Below, piece after piece: positions 34,216-43,003 of a stretch of 64,000 bases of DNA. The translations under genes and the position numbers were made by a program. The stretch's first letter is position 1. The number at the start of each line of letters is the position of its first letter. The stretch comes from a virus, in IMG/VR virus record IMGVR_UViG_3300028646_000003, positions 1 to 64,000 of that record, one strand, 5' to 3'. A model generated the notes under the pieces. It had not been told where the DNA came from. It did no database searches and was given only the letters and a program-made list of their open reading frames with translations.

Positions 34216-36141
34216 ATGTACTTAAAAATAAGCTATGAACAAGAATTTGACGATTTAATGATGTATTTAAGGGGTAAATATCCAAGTGAATTATTCGATA
34301 TGGACGGAATAGGCGTACAATTAGACTTAGCCAAATTCTCAAAAAGTTTCTTTAGTAAAAAAGTAAAAACTACTACTGATATATCAGTAGATCAAAATAG
34401 TAATGTAGATGACGTTTCAGTAATTAGTTATTCAACTGAATTGAAAAAACCTTTTGAAAAAATAAACAGTTATTATATGATGTGGAAAGAATCCAAATCT
34501 TTATATGGATTAGGATTTGCAAATAATATTGTAGAAAGAAATTTAACGGGAGATATTTATATAAACGACTTTATAGGAGTAGGAGGAGGATTACCATATT
34601 GTTATAACTATTCTACATACGACATTATGATGAATGGACTTAGTATGGTAAAGAAAATACATAGTGTACCACCTAAATATCTAACAGCTTTTAAATCTCA
34701 ATTAGAACAATTTGTAGTAGTTGCAAGTAATTCAACTCTAGGTGCTTGTGGATTAGCTGATTTATTAGTAGTAATGAGTTACTATGTTAAAAATATATTA
34801 GTAAATAAAAGAGATGAACATTTTTCTTTTGTAACTGAAGAAGATTGTTGGAATTATGTTGATTCACAATTAACATCATTTATCTACACAATTAATCAAC
34901 CAATGAGAGGGAATCAATCTCCATTTACTAATGTATCAATTTATGATGGTAGATTCTTAGATAAAATGATTAATGACTACATATTCCCAGATGGTAGCCA
35001 TCCTGATAGAGAAGTAGTTAAGAAGATGCAAAACCTATATCTAGACATTATGAATAGAGAACAAGAAAGAACTCCAATTACGTTTCCTGTTACAACAGCA
35101 TGTTTCAGCATAAATGACAATCAGGAACTACAAGATATAGGGTTTGTTAATTACATAGCAAAAAAGAATATGAAATTTGCTTTTATAAATATGTATATGG
35201 GTAAGACTAGCACATTATCTTCTTGTTGCAGATTACGCAGTGAAACTACTAATGAATATTTTAATAGCTTTGGAAGTGGTTCAAGTAAAATTGGTAGTTT
35301 AGGAGTTTGTACAATTAATTTACCTAGATTATCAATAAAATATCAAAATGATCAAGCAAAATTTATGGAAGAATTAGCTTTATTAGTTGAGATGTGTGCA
35401 AAAATTAATAATACAAAAAGAAAGATAGTTCAAAAAAGAATAGACAATGGTAATCATCCACTATATGATTTAGGCTTTGTAGATATTAACACTCAATATT
35501 CAACTTGTGGAATTAATGGATTCAATGAGGCAATATCATATTTAGGAGAAGATATAAAAACAGAAAATGGAATGCAATTAGGATTAGAAATCATAAACAT
35601 AATAAATACTGTTAATGATAAAATGCAAAAGAGATTTAAAACTCCTCATAATTGTGAACAAATTCCAGCAGAAAATGTATCAATTAAACTAGCATCAAAA
35701 GACCAATTATTAAAATATCAAACAGAATACAATTTATATTCAAATCAATTCATACCATTAATAGTAAATGCAGATTTATTAGATAGAATTAGACTACAAG
35801 GAACATTTGATAAACATTTCTCTGGTGGATCTATAATGCATATTTCTTGTGATGAAAGATTAAATAACGTAGAAGATATGAAATTGTTAATTGAAACATG
35901 TGCAAAACAAGGTGTAATATATTTTGCAATAAATTATTTATTAAGAAAATGTGAAAATGGTCATATGACAGTAGGTTCAGATAATATTTGCCCTATATGT
36001 GGTGCGGAAATAGTAGACTTCTATACCAGAGTGGTCGGTTTTCTTACAAATATTAAAAACTGGCACAAAGTTAGAAGAGAAGAAGATGCTCCGAATAGAC
36101 AAATGTACAATACTGAATCCATAGGAAAGGCTAGTAAGTAA
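34216..36141 (+). CDS. nrdD: Anaerobic ribonucleoside-triphosphate reductase, 641 aa
   Basis: Class III reductase. The core has FPVTTACFS near 294 and SSCCRLRS near 336, supplying active-site cysteines. The C-terminal zinc site is KCENGH...CPICG (about 577-595). The glycyl-radical loop is RVVGFL near 605-610, a close variant of RVVGYL. It makes dNTPs from NTPs without oxygen, which fits a strictly anaerobic host. It is coupled to its activase gene, whose ATT overlaps this stop. AAGGAGAG precedes the ATG. Confidence 0.88.
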   Translation: MYLKISYEQEFDDLMMYLRGKYPSELFDMDGIGVQLDLAKFSKSFFSKKVKTTTDISVDQNSNVDDVSVISYSTELKKPFEKINSYYMMWKESKSLYGLGFANNIVERNLTGDIYINDFIGVGGGLPYCYNYSTYDIMMNGLSMVKKIHSVPPKYLTAFKSQLEQFVVVASNSTLGACGLADLLVVMSYYVKNILVNKRDEHFSFVTEEDCWNYVDSQLTSFIYTINQPMRGNQSPFTNVSIYDGRFLDKMINDYIFPDGSHPDREVVKKMQNLYLDIMNREQERTPITFPVTTACFSINDNQELQDIGFVNYIAKKNMKFAFINMYMGKTSTLSSCCRLRSETTNEYFNSFGSGSSKIGSLGVCTINLPRLSIKYQNDQAKFMEELALLVEMCAKINNTKRKIVQKRIDNGNHPLYDLGFVDINTQYSTCGINGFNEAISYLGEDIKTENGMQLGLEIINIINTVNDKMQKRFKTPHNCEQIPAENVSIKLASKDQLLKYQTEYNLYSNQFIPLIVNADLLDRIRLQGTFDKHFSGGSIMHISCDERLNNVEDMKLLIETCAKQGVIYFAINYLLRKCENGHMTVGSDNICPICGAEIVDFYTRVVGFLTNIKNWHKVRREEDAPNRQMYNTESIGKASK

Positions 36142-36605
36142 TTATAAACATATTAGCTACTCAATATACTTTAAGTAGAAAAGCCTTAGAAATATATGTG
36201 GCAGGGTGTAAGGGCAATCCCCATTGCACCAATTGCCACAATCCTGAATCATGGAACTTTGATATAGGTGATTTATATGATGAGGTGTATTTTGAGAAAA
36301 TAAAAACTAAAGTTCAAGATTTTGATAATATGATAACTTCAATACAGATATTTGGAGGAGAACCTAACGACCAAAATCATGTAGAGTTAGAACAAATGCT
36401 AAGAGATTTAAAAACACTCAATAAGGAAATATGGTTATTTACTAGATATGATTTAAAAGACTGCCCTAAATTTGAACTAAAATTATGTGATTATATTAAA
36501 ACTGGAAGGTATATTGAAGAATTAAGTTGTACTATTAATTTACAATACGGTATTCACTTGGCAACAGAAAATCAACATATTTATAAAAAGGGGTTAAATT
36601 ATTAA
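36141..36605 (+). CDS. nrdG: Anaerobic ribonucleotide reductase activating protein, apparent ATT start
   Basis: Radical SAM activase of NrdD. The cluster motif reads VAGCKGNPHCTNC, a C-x5-C-x2-C spacing that differs from the common C-x3-C-x2-C. It is followed by HNPESWNF and FGGEP. The first usual start, GTG 36198, would remove the beta strand before the cluster. The frame extends back as NILATQYTLSRKALEIYV to ATT 36141, which overlaps the nrdD stop as TAATT. AGGAAAGG lies about ten bases upstream. 154 aa in that reading, a normal length for the family. Confidence 0.8.
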   Translation: MINILATQYTLSRKALEIYVAGCKGNPHCTNCHNPESWNFDIGDLYDEVYFEKIKTKVQDFDNMITSIQIFGGEPNDQNHVELEQMLRDLKTLNKEIWLFTRYDLKDCPKFELKLCDYIKTGRYIEELSCTINLQYGIHLATENQHIYKKGLNY

Positions 36606-37172
36606 ATGGAAGAAGAATTTAAAGATATAGTTGGATTTGAAGGTAAATATCAAATATCAAATTTTGGAAACCTTAAAAGTTTAGCAAGAATAAATATGCA
36701 AAATAGATATATGAAAGAAAGAATATTAAAACCATCCAAAGATAAAGATGGATATTTAAGAATTGGATTATCTAATGGAAATAGAGGTGATTGCACATAT
36801 TATAGAATAAATAGACTCGTTGCTGAATATTTTATTACTAATCCTTTAAATTTACCACAAGTTAATCACATAGATGGAATAAGAGCTAATAATATTTATA
36901 CCAACCTTGAATGGTGTGATGGTGCTTATAATCAATGGCACAGATGTCATGTGAATAATAATCCTCCAGATAATGATTATAAAAAGAAAGGCGTAAAAGC
37001 TACATTGTTAGATAAAACAGTAATGATATTTGATTCATTAGTTGAATGTGGAGAATACTTTAATACTTCTTCATCTGCTATAAAGAATAAATTATACGGA
37101 AAATCAAGTAATCCAACAACAAGAAGTAAGACTAATAAATTATATGGTATATTTTTTGAATGGGCAAATTAA
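36606..37172 (+). CDS. NUMOD4-HNH homing endonuclease, 188 aa
   Basis: Starts with FKDIVGFEGKYQISNFGNLKS, a NUMOD4 motif, then VNHIDGIRANNIYTNLEW, the HNH core with conserved His and Asn. The C-terminal part (LLDKTVMIFDSLVECGEYF) resembles a NUMOD1 DNA-binding helix. It is a free-standing intruder directly after nrdG with no spacing, like I-HmuI-type phage nucleases. Confidence 0.8.
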   Translation: MEEEFKDIVGFEGKYQISNFGNLKSLARINMQNRYMKERILKPSKDKDGYLRIGLSNGNRGDCTYYRINRLVAEYFITNPLNLPQVNHIDGIRANNIYTNLEWCDGAYNQWHRCHVNNNPPDNDYKKKGVKATLLDKTVMIFDSLVECGEYFNTSSSAIKNKLYGKSSNPTTRSKTNKLYGIFFEWAN

Positions 37173-37244
37173 TAAAAGTCTGAATAAATCAGATACTTTA
37201 TTACAATTCAATAAATTAATTCAATATATAAGGAGAGAAGAAGA

Positions 37245-38051
37245 ATGAAATATAAAATAAATGTAAGTTTGTTTTCAGAAAATTACATAGAGGTAGAAGC
37301 AGATTCTCACGAAGAAGCTAGAAGATTAGCATACAATGAAAAATATAATATTATGTCAGAACAATTCAAGAATATTGGAGTATCACTTACTGATGATAAT
37401 GGTGAATATAGAAATTTAAGTGATATCCTAGAGGATATGTCTAAGAAATTTAATGAAAACATCAAAAATGATAAATTAGAAGGAGAGAATAAAATGAATA
37501 AATCAACAATTGAAATGGACGTATTACCATTAGGGGCAGAAGACACAGGTGAATCAATAACAGGAACTATGAAACAAGTAAACAACAAAATGACATTACA
37601 AGTAAGATACATAGATAAAAATATTACACCTATGGAAAAGATTGATGGTGGGGATTTAGTTGATATTAGAGTTAGTAGAGTATTTAAAAATGGAGAAGAA
37701 ACAATTTTCCCTTGTAAATATAGTTTTGGAGATACTTTATTCTTTAAATTAGGTTTCGCCATGAAAATGCCACCAAACAAAAAAGCTAATGTATATCCTC
37801 GTTCAGGAATGTTTAAAAATTATGGATTTTTATTAACAAACAGTGTCGGTCAAATAGATAATAGATTTCAAGGAAATGATGATGAATGGTGTGCAATGGT
37901 ATGGTGTACTAGAGATGGCGTAATAAACTACGATGATAGAATATTACAATTCGAAGTAGTTGATAGAGTTATGGAAAATGTTGAATTTGAAATAGTTGAA
38001 CAATTAGGCGATGTAAATCGTGGTGGATATTCTAGTACGGGAACTAAATAA
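37245..38051 (+). CDS. dut: dUTPase with an N-terminal extension; second start at 37494
   Basis: Residues 84-268 are a trimeric-type dUTPase: RSGMF near 187 (motif 2), GQIDNRFQG near 203 (motif 3, with Phe where Tyr is usual), DRILQFEVV near 230 (motif 4), and RGGYSSTGTK at the end (motif 5). It removes dUTP and supplies dUMP to the thymidylate synthase. Residues 1-83 are a separate domain, beginning like DpnD/PcfM small proteins (IEVEADSHEEARRLAY). Inside the gene AGGAGAG followed by ATG 37494 could start the 185-aa dUTPase alone, so one gene may give two products. Confidence 0.8.
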   Translation: MKYKINVSLFSENYIEVEADSHEEARRLAYNEKYNIMSEQFKNIGVSLTDDNGEYRNLSDILEDMSKKFNENIKNDKLEGENKMNKSTIEMDVLPLGAEDTGESITGTMKQVNNKMTLQVRYIDKNITPMEKIDGGDLVDIRVSRVFKNGEETIFPCKYSFGDTLFFKLGFAMKMPPNKKANVYPRSGMFKNYGFLLTNSVGQIDNRFQGNDDEWCAMVWCTRDGVINYDDRILQFEVVDRVMENVEFEIVEQLGDVNRGGYSSTGTK

Positions 38052-38068
38052 TTAGGAGGTATTTAATT

Positions 38069-38281
38069 ATGGAAGAATTAAAATTTACTTATAAGAATTG
38101 GAAAGACGAAATATCAGAAAGAAGAGCATATACTCAGTCAATAAAAATCTATTATGGAGAAGTTGAGTGGCACAAAGGAGAACAATGGTTAATGGTAGCA
38201 TTTGATATTGATAAGCAAGATTATAGAACATTCGCAATTAGAGATATTATTGGTGAGTTTCCATTAGATTTTATAAAATAA
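38069..38281 (+). CDS. Conserved phage protein, WYL-like, 70 aa
   Basis: FTYKNWKDEISERRAY, EVEWHKGEQWLM and FAIRDIIG match a small domain common in phages that resembles the WYL ligand-binding fold. TAGGAGGT precedes the ATG by the usual distance. Role unknown. Confidence 0.6.
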   Translation: MEELKFTYKNWKDEISERRAYTQSIKIYYGEVEWHKGEQWLMVAFDIDKQDYRTFAIRDIIGEFPLDFIK

Positions 38282-38290
38282 TAGGTTTGA

Positions 38291-38370
38291 GAATGGGGCT
38301 ATGACTAGCCTAGATTTCTAAATATTCTAATAAAATAAAATAATACTTTTAAATGATTATGATAAATTAA
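38291..38370 (+). repeat. Intergenic repeat element copy E
   Basis: AATGGGGCTATGACTAGCC, with a perfect GGCTA/TAGCC hairpin, followed by an AT-rich stretch and GATAAATTAAA. Closest relative is copy D. Confidence 0.5.
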
Positions 38371-38394
38371 AAAAATTGAAAGAAGGAATGAAAA

Positions 38395-38655
38395 TTGAAA
38401 GAATTTTTAAAAGAACATTGGACTGAAGTCTTCGGTACAATTACTGGATTAGGACTTATGATCTATTCTGCAATTACCAAAGATATAATATGGTTTAACT
38501 TTGGTATCTTAATAACGTATATGCACTTAAACAACTTTAAAACAGATTTAGATAATAAGAAAATCAAAGATTTAGAAGAACAATTATCAAATACACAAGA
38601 ATTATTAAATAGATTAGCAAAAGTAATTCTTAAAGGAATTGAAGGAGGTAACTAA
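38395..38655 (+). CDS. Small membrane protein with coiled coil, 86 aa, TTG start
   Basis: TTG 38395 follows AAGGAATG. A hydrophobic stretch (VFGTITGLGLMIYSA then IIWFNFGILITYM) spans the membrane once or twice. It is followed by a heptad-rich tail (IKDLEEQLSNTQELLNRLA). No family named. Confidence 0.55.
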   Translation: MKEFLKEHWTEVFGTITGLGLMIYSAITKDIIWFNFGILITYMHLNNFKTDLDNKKIKDLEEQLSNTQELLNRLAKVILKGIEGGN

Positions 38656-38680
38656 TAAATAAAACAAATTATAATAAATT

Positions 38681-38709
38681 AAGACAGATTAAATAAAATA
38701 GTCTGTCTT
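38681..38709 (+). terminator. Hairpin, possible weak terminator
   Basis: AAGACAGA (38681-38688) pairs with TCTGTCTT (38702-38709). Only a short T content follows, so function is uncertain. Confidence 0.35.
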
Positions 38710-38764
38710 ACACAAAAGTATAGAAAGCAGGTGATAAATAAATTAAATAAAGGAAGTGTATTAA

Positions 38765-39106
38765 ATGTTAATAATATTATATATTATACTAATTTATATC
38801 CTATTAGGCTCAGTAATTTATCTTATAGGACAAAATTTACATACTAAAAACAGCGGAATATTAATGCTTTATTATTACTTAGTATTAATGTTTGGAATGG
38901 CAATAGACTTGATTATATACCTTGATGATTCTTTGATCCCAACAATTAAGAATAAAACAGATATCTTTTGGGTTAAAAGACAATATAATAAATTCTTAAA
39001 GATAAAAGATTTAACTGAAGACGATAAGCAACTTATTATTAAAGCTAAAAATGAAATGGTTAGATTTCTTAGTAATGTAGACGGGGTACAAGATGATGAA
39101 GAATAA
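38765..39106 (+). CDS. Membrane protein, 113 aa
   Basis: Two N-terminal membrane segments (ILYIILIYILLGSVIYLI and GILMLYYYLVLMFGMAI) and a charged cytoplasmic or external tail. AAAGGAAGTG upstream. Overlaps the next gene by 14 bases. Confidence 0.55.
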   Translation: MLIILYIILIYILLGSVIYLIGQNLHTKNSGILMLYYYLVLMFGMAIDLIIYLDDSLIPTIKNKTDIFWVKRQYNKFLKIKDLTEDDKQLIIKAKNEMVRFLSNVDGVQDDEE

Positions 39107-39815
39107 ATTAATTAAGTTTATTGTTAACTTTGTAATATCAGGTTTAGTATGTGTTTTAATGATAACTTCAATATTTGCATATAAATCACATACTACTAAA
39201 ACTTTAACACAAGTCCCACAAACTCAAATTTCACAACAAGTACAACAGTTTAGAGTTATTTCCAGTAAAGATGTTATAGACCATTTGAATAAGGAAAATA
39301 GCTTGAATGTATTTAGTGGTGAAATAGGTGCTACAAAAACATTTACAAATAAAGATATTCCAAGTGATGACGTAAATATGAATTGGATTAATAAGTGGTT
39401 TGAAAATCATAGTTCTAAAGAGATTACATATAACAATAGATATAAATTTTTATTTGCATATGATTTAAGTACTCCTAAAGTTACTTGCAATGATGGGGTT
39501 ATAAACATTCAAATTAGTCCAAATAAATTAAGTTTGATAAGTATAGAACAATTAAATCAAGCAAGTTCTGAAAAAGTGAAACTTTTTGAATCCAATTTCC
39601 AACCATATCAAAGAGATGCACTTAACATGAGAGTCAAAGAATTGACTAGAAATACAATAATGTCAGATCAAGACTATAGAGCAGAAGCAATAGAAAATAC
39701 AAAAGATAAACTTCGAGAAAATTTGAAAGCTTTTCTAGGAGATGATATAAAGGTAAATTTCACAGAAACAACGTATGATGTAGTACAACAAAATGATGTT
39801 TCACTAAATAGTTAA
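39093..39815 (+). CDS. Membrane-anchored or secreted protein, 240 aa
   Basis: One N-terminal hydrophobic segment (FIVNFVISGLVCVLMITSI) acts as a signal anchor or signal peptide. The rest is a soluble domain with no recognised motif. Coupled to the upstream membrane gene by overlap and followed by a strong terminator, so the pair ends a transcription unit. Confidence 0.6.
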   Translation: MMKNKLIKFIVNFVISGLVCVLMITSIFAYKSHTTKTLTQVPQTQISQQVQQFRVISSKDVIDHLNKENSLNVFSGEIGATKTFTNKDIPSDDVNMNWINKWFENHSSKEITYNNRYKFLFAYDLSTPKVTCNDGVINIQISPNKLSLISIEQLNQASSEKVKLFESNFQPYQRDALNMRVKELTRNTIMSDQDYRAEAIENTKDKLRENLKAFLGDDIKVNFTETTYDVVQQNDVSLNS

Positions 39816-39842
39816 TTTACAATAAAATAAATACATATTTTT

Positions 39843-39876
39843 AAGAGTAGTTAGGAACAATTAACTACTCTTTTTC
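39843..39876 (+). terminator. Strong intrinsic terminator
   Basis: AGAGTAGTTA (39844-39853) pairs with TAACTACTCT (39862-39871), followed by a run of five T. Confidence 0.85.
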
Positions 39877-39888
39877 ATATATTCTTTA

Positions 39889-39941
39889 TACATTAATTTG
39901 TTAAAATAAGTATTGCATTATTTTGGCACTAGTGGTAAGAT
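39889..39941 (+). promoter_or_regulatory. Inverted box plus sigma-A-like promoter
   Basis: TACATTAATTT (39889-39899), TTGCAT (39913-39918), 17-base spacer ending in AGTGG, TAAGAT (39936-39941). The inverted box starts 24 bases before the -35, exactly as in the promoter at 565-617. A forward box AAATTAATATAAATA follows at 39962-39976, next to the ribosome binding site. Confidence 0.7.
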
Positions 39942-39996
39942 TAATTTGTGGTTAAAATAACAAATTAATATAAATAATAAAGGAGATGTTAAATGA

Positions 39997-41550
39997 ATGT
40001 TTACTGACAATGACCAATTCTACCCAACCCCTAAAAACTTAGTTTTTAAAATGTTAGATAAGATATCAGAAATAAGAGGCTTTAAGTACGTTCTCGAGCC
40101 GAGTGCTGGTAAGGGAAATATCATTGAATACTATAAGGAATATTACGATAAACAATATTCTAATAAATTTTGGTCGGGAAATAATAGGGCAGAGAAAGAC
40201 TTAGTATTTGATGTAATAGAATTAGATGAAAACTTAGCAAATCTATTAAGAGGGAAAGGTTACAATCTTGTACATGATGATTTTCTTACATATGATCCAC
40301 AAAGATTTTATGATTTAATAATTCTAAATCCTCCATTTGAACAAGGAGATAAACATTTTTTACGATGTTTGGAAATTCAAAAACGAATAGGTGGTCAAAT
40401 TGTAGGTTTGTTAAATGCAGAAACCATAAAAAATCCATATAGTAATACAAGAAAAGAATTAATAAATCAAATACAACAATACAATGGAAAAATAGAATAT
40501 ATTCAAAACGCCTTTAGTGATTCAGAACGAAAAACAGATGTAGAAACTGCTTTAATATACATAAATGTTCCAATGCAAAAAGATGAATCTATATTTGAAA
40601 GACATTTTAAAAGAGATAATCCTGATATAGATGTTGATAATTTTCAAGCATTACTTCCCCAAATGACAAAACTTCAATCTTTAGTATTAGAGTGTGATAT
40701 GGTTAAAAAAGCAACTACAGAATTATTTAAAGAAAAAATGAAAATAAATAAATTATTAAATGGGTTTGGAATAAGTTCTGGTGTTAGCATATGTGATGAT
40801 ACATCGACTCCTAAACAATTATCAATCAATGACTATTTAGACAAGACTAATTTACAATATTGGAACAAATTTATAGAAGAAACTGATTTTAAAAAGAAAT
40901 TACCATCTAAATTAAGAGATAATTTTAATTGCAATATGGAAAAACAAAGAAATATATCTTTTAACATGAATAATATTCACTATTTCTATGAACAATTAAT
41001 ACAAGCTATTCCAAAAAGTTATGAAGAAACTGTTGCAAAAGTTTTTGAAGATCTCACTTATAAGGGGTATTATTCAGATTCAACATGGAATAGCAATATT
41101 TATTTATACAGTGGTTGGAAAACTAATAGTTGTTATAAGATAAATAAGAAATCAATTATAAGATACTATGGAGATTATTTATATAGAGTTCCCGATACAT
41201 TAAAAGATTTAAATATCATCTTCAATAACATACAAGGCGATAGTTATGATATAGACAATAGAGATATAATAGAATCTATTAAAAAATGTGAAAAGAATAT
41301 TGATACACCTCACTTTTATTTATCGAGTTTTAAAAAGGGTACAATTCACATAGTATATAAAGATAAAAGAGCATTAGAGATTTTTAATATTTTAGCAGGA
41401 AAGGGCTTAAACGCATTACCTCCAGACTTTGGGCAAAAGAAATATTCAGACATGAACGAAGAAGAAAAACAATTAGTTAAAGATTTTGATTTGACAGTAC
41501 AGGAATATAATGGATTAGGTATAACAAATAATTATTTAAGATTAGAATAA
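39997..41550 (+). CDS. DNA adenine methyltransferase-like protein (DUF4942-like C-terminus), 517 aa
   Basis: Class I methyltransferase. EPSAGKGNII near 32 binds S-adenosylmethionine and ILNPPFEQGD near 109 is the catalytic NPPF motif of N6-adenine enzymes. The C-terminal 300 residues, with QYWNKFIEE and LYSGWKTNSCYKINKK, resemble the DUF4942 region found with such enzymes. It probably methylates phage DNA against restriction. AAAGGAGATG precedes two ATGs; the first (39993) is a four-codon dead end, so 39997 is used. Confidence 0.78.
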   Translation: MFTDNDQFYPTPKNLVFKMLDKISEIRGFKYVLEPSAGKGNIIEYYKEYYDKQYSNKFWSGNNRAEKDLVFDVIELDENLANLLRGKGYNLVHDDFLTYDPQRFYDLIILNPPFEQGDKHFLRCLEIQKRIGGQIVGLLNAETIKNPYSNTRKELINQIQQYNGKIEYIQNAFSDSERKTDVETALIYINVPMQKDESIFERHFKRDNPDIDVDNFQALLPQMTKLQSLVLECDMVKKATTELFKEKMKINKLLNGFGISSGVSICDDTSTPKQLSINDYLDKTNLQYWNKFIEETDFKKKLPSKLRDNFNCNMEKQRNISFNMNNIHYFYEQLIQAIPKSYEETVAKVFEDLTYKGYYSDSTWNSNIYLYSGWKTNSCYKINKKSIIRYYGDYLYRVPDTLKDLNIIFNNIQGDSYDIDNRDIIESIKKCEKNIDTPHFYLSSFKKGTIHIVYKDKRALEIFNILAGKGLNALPPDFGQKKYSDMNEEEKQLVKDFDLTVQEYNGLGITNNYLRLE

Positions 41551-41561
41551 AATATTTCAAC

Positions 41562-41609
41562 AAATTAATATATTAATGTGTTGACAAAAGAATCCAAATA
41601 TATTATTAT
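41562..41609 (+). promoter_or_regulatory. Box plus sigma-A-like promoter
   Basis: AAATTAATATATTAATGTG (41562-41580), TTGACA (41581-41586), 17-base spacer, TATTAT (41604-41609). Drives the small gene at 41699 and the ligase. Confidence 0.72.
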
Positions 41610-41698
41610 ATACATATGGACACAAATAAGTTCCAATTAATGAAATAGATATAAAAATAATACATAAATAATAAATTAAATAAATGGAGGTAGATTAA

Positions 41699-41851
41699 AT
41701 GTTGAAAAATGAATTTAAGAATACTGGTGAACTAGGTTTGGAAGATATATATAACTATAATGATTGGACGTATTCATTAGAATATATGGAAATGGCAAAG
41801 GCTTATAATCTACAAGAAGATAAAAAATGTGAATTAAAAGAAGCTATTTGA
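41699..41851 (+). CDS. Small acidic protein, 50 aa
   Basis: TGGAGGTAGATTAA precedes ATG 41699. Product ends KKCELKEAI. A box-like AAATTAATGTAAATT begins right after the stop. Function unknown. Confidence 0.5.
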   Translation: MLKNEFKNTGELGLEDIYNYNDWTYSLEYMEMAKAYNLQEDKKCELKEAI

Positions 41852-41896
41852 CAAATTAATGTAAATTATAAATTAAAATATAATAATGAAGGAGAT

Positions 41897-43003
41897 ATGA
41901 AAATGGAAAAAGTAATAAGAATTATAAATAAATTAGAAAGTACAAGTAGTTCAAATGATAAAATATCAATAATACAACAGAATAAAGATAATGAAGACTT
42001 TACTAAAATATTATATTATACATACAATGATAGTCTTCAGTTTGGATTCAGCGAGAAGAAACTTAGAGAATTACTAAAGAGCTATTTAGAAAATTCAACA
42101 TTCTATGTAGGACATTTATGGATTAATGGATTTGAAATGCTTGATACACTTTCAAAATCAAATATCAATGATAGCCTACGAAAAGAAGTTTTAGAATTTT
42201 TATCAAATTGTGATTACGAAGAACAAGAACTATGGATTAAGGTACTTACCAAGGATTTAAGATGTAATATATCAGGGAAAAGCATAAATAAGGCTATCAA
42301 AGGATTAATACCAGAATTTAATATCCAACAAGCATATCCGATTCATAAATATCCATTAAAGAAAGGCACTTGGATTTGTTTAGAAGAAAAACTTAATGGT
42401 ATAAATTGTTCATACGTAAATGGAATAATGTTAAGTAGGCAAGGTAAAGAGATATCAAACTTAGATCATATAATTAAACAATTAGAACAACTAAGTTTTG
42501 AAGGATACTATTTCAATGGAGAATTAGTTAGAAAGAATATAGACAATATTTCAAATGGTGAGAACTTTAGATTAACAACTTCAATCGTAAATTCAGATGT
42601 GGAAGATAAAACTATGATAGATTTAATTGTATTTGATTTATTACCTATAGATGAATTCTTTGCAGGAAAAAGCAAATTGAAATATAAAGATAGGCTAAAA
42701 CAATTAAGACAATTAAAAGCAGATGCAGTTGAAAAGGGACTAGCTAATTTGGATATACCAATTGTATATTATGAAGGAACAGACATATCTGTGGTAGATG
42801 AATATTTAGATTTAGCAATATCACAAGATAAAGAAGGTTGTATGGCTATAAAGGATTGTGAATGGAAAAATAAACGTCACAATGGCATATTAAAGATTAA
42901 AAAGTTTATGACTGCTGATTGTAAAATAATTAATTATGCAGAAGGAGAAGGAAAATATAAAGGAGTTTTAGGTTCTTTTATAATAGATTATAAAGGTAAT
43001 TAA
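41897..43003 (+). CDS. ATP-dependent DNA ligase, cut short by an in-frame TAA
   Basis: 368 aa. The nucleotidyltransferase motif reads EEKLNGINC (residues about 166-174), with the adenylated Lys and an Asn where KxDG has Asp. GYYFNGELV (motif III) and KEGCMAIKD (motif IV) follow, then ILKIKKFMTADC (motif V). The frame stops at TAA 43001-43003 in the OB-fold, yet the same frame continues for 63 codons (43004-43195) with FPTFVCIREEG, a motif VI-like end. Without readthrough the enzyme lacks the OB end needed for adenylation. GAAGGAGATG precedes the start. Confidence 0.75.
   Translation: MKMEKVIRIINKLESTSSSNDKISIIQQNKDNEDFTKILYYTYNDSLQFGFSEKKLRELLKSYLENSTFYVGHLWINGFEMLDTLSKSNINDSLRKEVLEFLSNCDYEEQELWIKVLTKDLRCNISGKSINKAIKGLIPEFNIQQAYPIHKYPLKKGTWICLEEKLNGINCSYVNGIMLSRQGKEISNLDHIIKQLEQLSFEGYYFNGELVRKNIDNISNGENFRLTTSIVNSDVEDKTMIDLIVFDLLPIDEFFAGKSKLKYKDRLKQLRQLKADAVEKGLANLDIPIVYYEGTDISVVDEYLDLAISQDKEGCMAIKDCEWKNKRHNGILKIKKFMTADCKIINYAEGEGKYKGVLGSFIIDYKGN

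Noticed and set aside
36198-36605. NrdG starting at GTG 36198
   Set aside because: This would begin two residues before the cluster Cys and lose a conserved strand; upstream codons in frame encode a normal NrdG N-terminus.
19935-39976. TATAAATA words inside the conserved box as T4-type late promoters
   Set aside because: The boxes precede early replication and metabolic genes and occur with ordinary -35/-10 promoters; AT richness alone makes the word likely.
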